Source: Verrucomicrobiota bacterium
GTDB taxonomy: Bacteria; Verrucomicrobiota; Verrucomicrobiia; Limisphaerales; UBA9464
NCBI GenBank assembly: GCA_947454295.1
Contig: CANGMO010000074.1
Span: 1 to 8,637 of the forward strand
Reading direction: 5' to 3'
DNA length: 8,637 nt
Of this stretch, positions 1 to 5,762 are shown one piece after another. Numbering within the stretch: the stretch's first letter is position 1; the number at the start of each line of letters is the position of its first letter. Made by a program: the position numbers and the translations under genes. Under the pieces are notes generated by a model that saw nothing but the letters and a program-made list of their open reading frames with translations, was not told the DNA's origin and ran no database searches.

Positions 1-1956
1 CTGACCGGCGAAGCTGATTTGTATGGGGCCTACGGCGGACTTCCGACCGGCAAAGCCACGGACTTCTCCAGCACCAATCCGGGGCGGGCATCCGAAGTGG
101 TCGTGCTCCGTGCGACCCCAGACGTGCCGGATCTGGGTGGCGCCTACTTCCTTGAAGTGCGGTTCCCGTCGACCAATACCAACCGGACAGACTACACGAT
201 CCGCGCGGTGGCGAGCCTCACCGGGAGTGTGAGCAGCGCGCAGCCCATCGTGCCGGTCATCGGGCTTCCGGCGGTGATCGGTGGTTCGTTGACCATCACC
301 TTCAACACGCTGCCGGGTGAAACCTATCGCCTGGACCACACGACCAACCTGTTTGCATCGCCGATTTCCTGGGCGCAGGTGGGGAATCTCATCGTGGCCA
401 GCGGTTACACCACCACCGTGACGCTGCCGAATTTCCCGGTTTCCGACGCCACCCTGCAGGCGTTCCGAATCGTTCAGACGGGTGTTGGTCCGGCGCCGGT
501 CAAGATCACCACGCTGGCCAATGCGACGCCGATCACGGCCACCACGGCTGCCGATGGCGCGGTGGATTATTACGCCTACGATGTTGCGGACGGCATTGTC
601 GGACTGCGGCTGGCCATCACCGGCCTGAGTGCCGATGTGAACCTGGCGGTCCACGCCGCACCGGTGCTCCCGTCGGCAACGACCTACAGCTATTTGAGCG
701 CGAATGCGGGTCTCGCATCCGAGGAGATTCTCATCGACGCGGGTAGCTCGCCGGTACCGCTTTCCTCCGGTCGCTGGTACGCGGGTGTGTTCTCTCCGGA
801 CGTTCCGGCGAAGACCGCCACCTACACCATCACGGCGACGGAGATTCCGTATCCCGCCGCGGTGACCAACGGGGTGGCCCAGTCGGGCAAGTTGTCGAAA
901 CGGGGCGCCGTGGACTACTACTACGTCGAGGTTCCCGATGGCATTTCCCAGGCGACCTTCTCGCTCAGCAACTCGGGCAACGCCGACCTGTACGTTCGCG
1001 GCGGCTCTCCGCTGGCGGGACCCCATGCCTACGACGCGGCCAGCACCAACGCTGGCGCGGCCAATGACGTGATCGTGCTTTCCAGCACCGGAGGCCCTGT
1101 GGCCCTAACTCCGGGCCGCTGGTTCATCGGCGTCGCCTCGGCCTCCGATGCCGCGGTGACCTACAGCCTGACGGTGACCTTTGGCTCGGCGCCTTCGACC
1201 GGTGTGGATGCCACCATCATCCCGCCCTCGGTTGCCGGGGGACCGTTCACCATCGTCTTCGACTCCACGGTTGGCGCGGTGTACCAGGTCGAGACCACGG
1301 AAGACCTCTTCGCGAATCCTGTGACCTGGAGTCCAGTAGAAGCCGCGATCACGGCCACCGCGACCAAGACCTCGGTGTCCATCACTCCGCCCGCTGGGGG
1401 CTCGGCCGGCCTGCGCAGCTACCGCGTGCGTCAGTTGGTCAGCGTGCCGACTGGAATCACGGCATCCTTCGAGCAACCCACCACGCCTGGCGGCCCGTTC
1501 AATGTGGTGTTCACCAGCACCGTCGGGTCGGTGTATCAGGTGGAGTTTACCGACAACCTCTTCGCGACCCCCGTGGTCTGGACGGCAGTGGGTTCCCCGG
1601 TGACCGCCAGCTCGACGACCACCAAGGTGGCCATCACGCCGCCGGCCGGCGGGTCCAGTGGTCTGCGCAGCTATCGCGTGGTTCAGGTGACCGGCGGCAC
1701 CACGCCCACCACGATTACCGCCACCTTCGAACTACCCGCCACGCCGGGCGGCCCGTTCAATGTGGTGTTCACCAGCACGGTGGGCGCGGTGTATCAGGTG
1801 GAGTTCACCGACAACTTGTTTGCGACCCCTGTGGTGTGGACCGCTGTGGGTTCCTCGGTGACCGCCAGTTCGACGACCACCAAGGTGGCCATCACGCCTC
1901 CCGCCGGAAATCCGGCAGGACTCCGCAGCTATCGCGTGCGGCAGATTTCTCCCTGA
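1..1956 (+). CDS. Large exported repeat protein with PPC-type beta domains, C-terminal part (5' partial)
   Basis: The frame is open from base 1, so the first 651 visible residues are the C-terminal part of a longer protein. Residues 1 to about 73 are the end of a PPC-like (bacterial pre-peptidase C-terminal) beta domain, with the typical 'GEADLYGAYGG' and 'STNPGRASE' segments. Two further PPC-like domains lie at about 165-283 and 284-395; the latter has 'GAVDYYYVEVPDG' and 'NADLYVRGGSPL'. Between and after them are four 77-residue beta modules (residues 83-159, 402-478, 486-562, 572-648). Composition is rich in Thr, Ser, Val, Ala and Gly with no cysteine seen, as in extracellular beta proteins. 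The protein ends three residues after the last module, with no membrane anchor or recognisable sorting signal. PPC domains commonly accompany secreted proteases and other hydrolases, but no catalytic domain is visible here, so the activity is unknown. The signal peptide should lie outside the window. Confidence 0.85.
   Translation: MTGEADLYGAYGGLPTGKATDFSSTNPGRASEVVVLRATPDVPDLGGAYFLEVRFPSTNTNRTDYTIRAVASLTGSVSSAQPIVPVIGLPAVIGGSLTITFNTLPGETYRLDHTTNLFASPISWAQVGNLIVASGYTTTVTLPNFPVSDATLQAFRIVQTGVGPAPVKITTLANATPITATTAADGAVDYYAYDVADGIVGLRLAITGLSADVNLAVHAAPVLPSATTYSYLSANAGLASEEILIDAGSSPVPLSSGRWYAGVFSPDVPAKTATYTITATEIPYPAAVTNGVAQSGKLSKRGAVDYYYVEVPDGISQATFSLSNSGNADLYVRGGSPLAGPHAYDAASTNAGAANDVIVLSSTGGPVALTPGRWFIGVASASDAAVTYSLTVTFGSAPSTGVDATIIPPSVAGGPFTIVFDSTVGAVYQVETTEDLFANPVTWSPVEAAITATATKTSVSITPPAGGSAGLRSYRVRQLVSVPTGITASFEQPTTPGGPFNVVFTSTVGSVYQVEFTDNLFATPVVWTAVGSPVTASSTTTKVAITPPAGGSSGLRSYRVVQVTGGTTPTTITATFELPATPGGPFNVVFTSTVGAVYQVEFTDNLFATPVVWTAVGSSVTASSTTTKVAITPPAGNPAGLRSYRVRQISP
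247..477 (+). repeat. Diverged first copy of the 77-residue beta module
   Basis: This 231-bp segment encodes exactly 77 residues that align without a length change to the three C-terminal modules. Shared positions include the GG near residue 12, 'T.TFNT.PGETYRLDHTTNLFASPISWAQVG' against 'VVFTSTVGAVYQVEFTDNLFATPVVWTAVG', and the terminal 'FRIVQ' against 'YRVRQ'. It lies between the first and second PPC-like domains, so the module has been placed at two separate sites in the protein. The sequence is far more diverged than the C-terminal copies. Confidence 0.7.
1204..1944 (+). repeat. Three tandem 77-residue beta modules (231 bp each)
   Basis: Copies lie at 1204-1434, 1456-1686 and 1714-1944, joined by short linkers of 21 and 27 bp. 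The second and third copies match at 68 of 77 residues and share an identical 32-bp stretch (1489-1520 and 1747-1778), which points to recent duplication or gene conversion. The first copy is more diverged. Core pattern: GGPF, V.F.STVG.VYQVE.T..LFA.PV.W, then a Ser/Thr-rich stretch, I.PPAG, and GLRSYRV.Q. The repeats are in frame and intact. The fold is probably a small beta-sandwich, inferred from the alternating hydrophobic pattern. Confidence 0.85.
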
Positions 1957-1988
1957 GGGTTTTGGGAGCGGCTTCGCCCGGACTTGCC

Positions 1989-2942
1989 ATGACTCCTCTC
2001 GTCGTCTCGCTGAATCCGGCGATCGACGCCGAATGGCGCGTGCCGGAGATCCTGGCTGAAGAGAAGAACGAGCTCATCTCCGAGCGCCGCTGGCCCGGCG
2101 GAAAGGGGATCAATGTCAGCCGCTGGCTGACCTGGTTGAAATGCCCCGGACGCCTGTTCCTCCCGCTGGGCGGTGACACCGGACGCGAGCTGGCCGCCGG
2201 GTTGAAGCGCGAGCGCATCGACTTCACAGCGTTTCCACTCCGGCAATCGACGCGGGTCAATGTGGTCATCACGCCCGATCCCGGAAAGGGACCACAGTAC
2301 CGATTCAATCCCTCCTGGCCGCGCGTCACGCCGCATGAAGCCGCCGGGCTTCGGCGTCAGACGCTCGCACTGCTGGAGCGTCAGTCACCGTCGGATCCGC
2401 TGGTGCTTTCGGGAACGCTCGCCTTTGGAGCACCTGCCGACACGTACGCGCGTTTGATTCGCGCGGCACGCCGTTCGGGGCGGCGCACGGTCCTCGACTG
2501 TGATCGCGACCCGTTCGCGCTGGCGGTGCAGGAGCATCCGTGGCTGGTGAAACCGAACGAATTCGAATTGGCGCAATGGGCCGGCAGGCGTCTGCGAACC
2601 GAGCGGGCCGAATATCTGGCCGCTCGGGCGCTGGCCGACACCACCGGGGAATGGGTGATGATGTCCCGCGGCGCCGATGGTGCCTGGCTGATCCATGGCG
2701 GGAGTTCGCATCAAGCCTGGAAGGCGACGGCACCGCCCGTCACACCGCGCAATCGGGTGGGTGCCGGTGACGCCATGCTGGCGGGTGCGATTGCAGCCTC
2801 CGGCAGTGAGAACCCCTGCGAGTGGTTGCGTGATGCGGTGGCCACGGGCACGACCGCCACTCAGGTGCCTCCCGGAGAATTGCCGACGCGCGCCCTGTGG
2901 CGTCGATTCCGTGACGCCGTTCAGGTCAAGCCGCTGACCTGA
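1989..2942 (+). CDS. PfkB-family sugar or sugar-phosphate kinase (1-phosphofructokinase/tagatose-6-phosphate kinase type)
   Basis: This 317-residue cytoplasmic kinase of the ribokinase/PfkB superfamily transfers phosphate from ATP to a sugar or sugar phosphate. Family marks seen: N-terminal 'SLNPAIDAEWRV' (7-18), the substrate-loop glycines 'GGKGIN' (37-42), 'TRVN' (88-91), 'SGTLAFGAP' (141-149), 'KPNEFEL' (188-194), and the ATP-site/catalytic-base motif 'NRVGAGDAMLAG' with Asp261. Length fits the 1-phosphofructokinase, minor phosphofructokinase and tagatose-6-phosphate kinase branch (about 310 residues); by eye I cannot choose among fruK, pfkB and lacC. The ATG at 1989 was chosen because the family N-terminus begins there; upstream codons in the same frame overlap the preceding gene. 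The only purine-rich stretch, GGGAG at 1964-1968, is about 20 bases from the start, too far for a good ribosome site. It follows the preceding stop by 32 bp on the same strand, so read-through transcription is possible, with no evident functional link. Confidence 0.88.
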   Translation: MTPLVVSLNPAIDAEWRVPEILAEEKNELISERRWPGGKGINVSRWLTWLKCPGRLFLPLGGDTGRELAAGLKRERIDFTAFPLRQSTRVNVVITPDPGKGPQYRFNPSWPRVTPHEAAGLRRQTLALLERQSPSDPLVLSGTLAFGAPADTYARLIRAARRSGRRTVLDCDRDPFALAVQEHPWLVKPNEFELAQWAGRRLRTERAEYLAARALADTTGEWVMMSRGADGAWLIHGGSSHQAWKATAPPVTPRNRVGAGDAMLAGAIAASGSENPCEWLRDAVATGTTATQVPPGELPTRALWRRFRDAVQVKPLT

Positions 2943-2957
2943 CCGAGGGACAGCAGT

Positions 2958-3104
2958 TCAACGGGCTGGAGTCACCACCGCAGCCGGGGACGACGCGGGG
3001 GGATGCTGGAACAGCGGCATCGATTTCCGCACCGAGTGCCAGACTCCCCAGGAAAGCGGGATGGCCACCCAGATCCAGGCGAGAAGGAGCTTTAGCGATT
3101 TCAT
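2958..3104 (-). CDS. Small single-helix membrane protein, probable MFS transporter small subunit
   Basis: This 48-residue protein starts at the ATG at 3104-3102, which overlaps the transporter stop codon as ATGA (3104-3101), and ends at TGA 2960-2958. It begins 'MKSLKLLLAWIWVAIPLSWG', one hydrophobic helix at about residues 4-23, followed by 'VWHSVRKSMPLF' and a Pro/Ala/Ser-rich tail. From memory, very short proteins of the pattern K.AxxWxWVxIPLxWGV are encoded directly after OFA-type MFS transporters in many bacteria and are annotated as an MFS transporter small subunit; this matches in sequence, size and position. There is no ribosome-binding site ahead of it, so translation probably depends on ribosomes ending the transporter. 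Its exact function is unknown to me; stabilising or gating the transporter is an inference. The gene is short enough to be missed by automatic gene callers. Confidence 0.82.
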   Translation of the reverse strand: MKSLKLLLAWIWVAIPLSWGVWHSVRKSMPLFQHPPASSPAAVVTPAR

Positions 3105-4468
3105 GCCGGTGTGGATTCGCGGTGGAGATGGTGGCGCGGATGCACCGGGCGGACGAGCAGGTTGGCGATCAGTCCGATGAGCAGCAGGCCCGCCATCAGA
3201 TAGAGGGTGCTGTTATACGCCTGCCCCTTGGGCACGCCCGCTGCCTTCTGCGCCGTCGAGACGTAGTTGATCAGCATGGGCCCGATCACCGCGGCCATGG
3301 ACCACGAGGTGATCAGGCGGCCGTGGATGGCTCCCACCTGATGGGTCCCGAAGAGATCGCGCAGATACGCAGGGATGGTGGCAAAGCCGCCGCCGTACAT
3401 GGAAATGATCAGCGCGGTCACCGCCACGAAGAGGGCCTGGTTTCCGGTGCGCTGGGTGAGGGGAATGGCGCAATACAGCGCGGCGCCCGCGATGAAAAAC
3501 ACGCAGTACACGGCGCGGCGTCCAATGACATCGGACAAGGTGGACCATGCAAACCTTCCTCCCATGTTGAAAATGGAAAGCAGACCGGCGAATCCGCCGC
3601 CGACGGCCGCGCTCACGCCGAAGAGGTCCTGGCACATCAGCGACGCCTGGCCGAGAATGCCGATGCCGGCGCTCACGTTGATGCACAACACGAGCCACAG
3701 CAGCCAGAACTGCGGCGTGCGCCAGGCCTGGTCCACTCCCACGTCGCGGATCGAGTTCGAAGGCTGATGGGGGCGCGTCGCGGAAATGGCTCCGGTGCCC
3801 CACCCCTCGGGTTTCCATCCCTCGGCCGGCACGCGCACGAGGCATGCGCCGAAGGTCATGGAAATCGCATACAGACCGGCCATCACCGAAAAGGCTTCGC
3901 CAACCCCGGAGGAGGTTGGGGATTTGAAATGGTCCATGAGCTGGACGCCCAGCGGAGAACCGATCAGCGCGCCGCCGCCGAATCCCATGATGGCCATCCC
4001 GGTGGCCATTCCCGGGCGGTCGGGAAACCATTTCATCAGCGTCGAGACCGGCGCGATGTACCCGAGTCCGAGTCCGATGCCGCCGAGCACCCCATAGCCG
4101 AGATACAGCAGCGCGATTTGATGCGTTCGAACGCCGAGTGCCGAAATTAGAAGGCCGCCGCAGAAGCAGGTGGCGCTGGCCAGCATGGCCTTTCGCGGTC
4201 CACTGCGTTCCACCCACTTGCCGAACACGGCCGCCGAGAGGCCGAGCAGACAGAGGGCGATTGAATAGATCCAGCCAACTTGCGGGATTGTCCAATCCTG
4301 CCCCGGGATCGATTGGGTGATGCCGAGGCAGCGGGTGAGGGGAACGTTGAAGACGCTGAAGCCGTAGACCTCGCCGATGCAAAGATGCACGGCGATCGCG
4401 GCGGGCGGGACCAGCCAACGGGAAAAGCCCGGACCGGCAACCGTGGCGTTGCGGCTCAGCCAACTCAT
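3101..4468 (-). CDS. OFA-family major facilitator superfamily transporter
   Basis: This 455-residue inner-membrane transporter has about 12 hydrophobic segments. Features of the oxalate/formate antiporter (OFA) branch are 'SRWLVPPAAIAVHLCIGEVYGFSVFNVPLT' (16-45), the loop 2-3 motif 'GKWVERSGPRKAM' (83-95), 'LGYGVLGGIGLGLGY' (123-137), 'KWFPDRPGMATGMAIMGFGGGA' (146-167), the loop 8-9 motif 'SDVIGRRAVY' (312-321) and 'AYLRDLFGTHQVGAIHGR' (367-384). A cytoplasmic loop with 'GWKPEGW' (217-223) separates the two halves. The start at ATG 4468 gives the N-terminus usual for the family; a TTG 14 codons upstream is in frame but gives an atypical extension. Substrates in this family are usually small carboxylates such as oxalate/formate or pyruvate-like acids; the one here cannot be read from sequence. 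leuB lies 51 bp upstream on the same strand, and a 48-residue partner overlaps its stop. Confidence 0.9.
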   Translation of the reverse strand: MSWLSRNATVAGPGFSRWLVPPAAIAVHLCIGEVYGFSVFNVPLTRCLGITQSIPGQDWTIPQVGWIYSIALCLLGLSAAVFGKWVERSGPRKAMLASATCFCGGLLISALGVRTHQIALLYLGYGVLGGIGLGLGYIAPVSTLMKWFPDRPGMATGMAIMGFGGGALIGSPLGVQLMDHFKSPTSSGVGEAFSVMAGLYAISMTFGACLVRVPAEGWKPEGWGTGAISATRPHQPSNSIRDVGVDQAWRTPQFWLLWLVLCINVSAGIGILGQASLMCQDLFGVSAAVGGGFAGLLSIFNMGGRFAWSTLSDVIGRRAVYCVFFIAGAALYCAIPLTQRTGNQALFVAVTALIISMYGGGFATIPAYLRDLFGTHQVGAIHGRLITSWSMAAVIGPMLINYVSTAQKAAGVPKGQAYNSTLYLMAGLLLIGLIANLLVRPVHPRHHLHRESTPA

Positions 4469-4506
4469 GGGGAACGCCGCCACCCTGAACGGCGTTCCCC
4501 GATGAG
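4464..4506 (-). promoter_or_regulatory. Strong inverted repeat between leuB and the transporter, enclosing the transporter start codon
   Basis: On the + strand GGGGAACGCC (4469-4478) and GGCGTTCCCC (4491-4500) are perfect 10-bp inverted copies around a 12-base loop. The stem can extend by another 5 bp (CTCAT 4464-4468 with ATGAG 4502-4506) across one unpaired base at 4501. In the minus-strand transcript the start codon ATG plus AG would be paired with CTCAU, and the loop carries the only purine-rich ribosome-like sequence (AGGGUGG). There is no U-run after the stem, so it does not look like a standard intrinsic terminator of leuB. It could lower translation of the transporter, block read-through from leuB, or mark an RNA-processing site. 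Role is inferred; the repeat itself is directly visible. Confidence 0.6.
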
Positions 4507-4519
4507 GCAAGCACCGCGG

Positions 4520-5641
4520 TCAGAGCGCGGCGATGATGGCGTCGCCCATCTCGCGGGTGCCAACGCGGCGGGCCGACGGATCGGTTGAGGAGTAGATGTC
4601 GCCGGTGCGGAGACCGTTGGTGATGACCTTGCCGACAGCCTGCTCGATGCGCTTCGCGGCGTCTTCGAGGCCGAAGGAATAGCGCAGCATGAGGGCCACG
4701 GAGAGGATCTGCGCGATGGGATTGGCGAGGTCCTTGCCGGCAATGTCGGGGGCGGTGCCGCCGGCGGGTTCGTAGAAGCCGAAGGTTTGACCGCTGCTGG
4801 TGGCGCCCAGGCTGGCGCTGGGGAGCATGCCGAGGGAGCCGGCGAGCGCGGCGGCCTCATCGGAGAGGATGTCGCCAAACATGTTCTCGCATAGCACCAC
4901 GTCGAACTGCGTCGGCTTCAGCATCAGCTGCATCGCGGCGTTGTCGACGAACATGTGTTCGAGCGCGACCTCGGGATATTCCTTGGCGATGCGGGTGACC
5001 GTCTCGCGCCACAGGATGCCGTTCTCCAGCACGTTTGCCTTGTCGATGCTGGTCAGCTTGCGTCGGCGCAGCTTGGCGGCCTGAAAGGCAACATGCGCGA
5101 TGCGTTCGATCTCCGGGGTGGTGTAGACCATCGTATCGATGGCGCGCTGGGCCGGGCCGGTGGGCAGCGTGATGGCCTCGGTTTTCTTCGGCTGACCAAA
5201 GTACATGCCGCCGGTGAGCTCGCGCACGACCAGCAGGTCCAGACCGTCACCCTGGCGCTCGGGGCGCAGCGGGCAGGCGTGCGAGAGCGCCTTGGGTAGC
5301 TGGACCGGACGCAGGTTGGCGAACAGACCGAATTCCTTGCGGATGCGCAGCAGCGCGGCGCGTTCCGGGCGTTCTTCCTTGGGCACGGTCGGGTCGCGGT
5401 CGGGAAGACCGACGGAGCCGAAAAGAATGGAATCGGACTCGCGGCAGAGCTGGAGGGTGGCATCGGGCAACGCCTTGCCGGCGGCATCAATGCCCGCCCA
5501 GCCCACTGGGGCTTCGGTGATGGCGACGGTGAAACCGGACTTGGTTGCCGTGGCGCGGAGGACCTTCAAGGCCTCGCGCATGACTTCGGGGCCGATGCCG
5601 TCTCCGGCAAGGGCGGCGATTTTCAGGGATTTGGAACTCAT
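4520..5641 (-). CDS. leuB: 3-isopropylmalate dehydrogenase
   Basis: LeuB oxidises and decarboxylates (2R,3S)-3-isopropylmalate to 2-oxoisocaproate with NAD+, the third dedicated step of leucine synthesis, in the cytoplasm. The 373-residue protein is of full family length. Visible motifs: 'GDGIGPEV' (13-20), substrate arginines R101, R111 and R140 ('VVRELTGGMYFG'), Y147, K201 ('SIDKANVL'), the metal/substrate aspartates D233 ('FVDNAAMQ'), D257 and D261 ('MFGDILSDEAA'), and the NAD loop 'EPAGGTAPDIAGKDLANP' (291-308). All catalytic residues known from the family are present. The ATG at 5641 leads straight into the usual N-terminus; no ribosome-binding sequence is seen ahead of it. No other leu genes adjoin it. 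It is transcribed away from miaB and towards the MFS transporter, which may be cotranscribed. Homologous tartrate or isocitrate dehydrogenases are less likely given the overall match. Confidence 0.96.
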   Translation of the reverse strand: MSSKSLKIAALAGDGIGPEVMREALKVLRATATKSGFTVAITEAPVGWAGIDAAGKALPDATLQLCRESDSILFGSVGLPDRDPTVPKEERPERAALLRIRKEFGLFANLRPVQLPKALSHACPLRPERQGDGLDLLVVRELTGGMYFGQPKKTEAITLPTGPAQRAIDTMVYTTPEIERIAHVAFQAAKLRRRKLTSIDKANVLENGILWRETVTRIAKEYPEVALEHMFVDNAAMQLMLKPTQFDVVLCENMFGDILSDEAAALAGSLGMLPSASLGATSSGQTFGFYEPAGGTAPDIAGKDLANPIAQILSVALMLRYSFGLEDAAKRIEQAVGKVITNGLRTGDIYSSTDPSARRVGTREMGDAIIAAL

Positions 5642-5762
5642 GTCGAGGGGCGGAGTTTGCGACGCGGCGCGTCCGATGGAAGGAGTTTTTCATCCCGCCG
5701 CCGGGCAAAAAACCCGTTGGCGCCATTCCGGCGCTTGCCTACGTTGCGGGTCTCTTTTCGGA
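5642..5762. promoter_or_regulatory. Divergent intergenic region between leuB and miaB
   Basis: These 121 bp must hold the promoters for both leuB (leftward) and miaB (rightward). For miaB a weak sigma-70-like candidate is TTGGCG (5717-5722), a 17-base spacer, and TACGTT (5740-5745), which would give a very short leader; the -10 match is poor. A short inverted repeat, GCGCC (5720-5724) and GGCGC (5730-5734), overlaps this candidate. A well-formed ribosome-site-like GGAAGGAG at 5678-5685 is not followed by a usable start codon for miaB. I cannot assign a leuB promoter. No leader peptide or riboswitch fold is evident. Confidence 0.35.

Noticed and set aside
1836..1988. N-terminal extension of the sugar kinase overlapping the repeat protein
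   Set aside because: These codons are an out-of-frame reading of the last repeat module; the kinase fold begins at 1989.
2943..2957. Terminator between the convergent kinase and small-subunit genes
   Set aside because: Only 15 bp lie between the stops and no inverted repeat or T-run is visible.
3122..4150. 342-codon plus-strand open frame opposite the transporter
   Set aside because: It is a shadow of the transporter on GC-rich DNA: the translation is rich in His, Arg, Gly and Ala, has no family signature, and the opposite strand encodes a clear 12-helix transporter.
4464..4506. Reading the leuB-transporter hairpin as a standard intrinsic terminator
   Set aside because: No run of U follows the stem on either strand and the next gene's start codon is part of the stem.
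5694..5716. Overlapping short GC stems beside an A-run (CCCG/CGGG and CGGG/CCCG) as a terminator or attenuator for leuB
   Set aside because: Stems are only 4 bp, the T-run on the leuB strand precedes instead of following the stem, and no leader peptide is present.
5205..5762. Long N-terminal extension of miaB reaching into leuB
   Set aside because: The extension is antisense to leuB and has no domain character; the MiaB N-terminus begins at the ATG at 5763.
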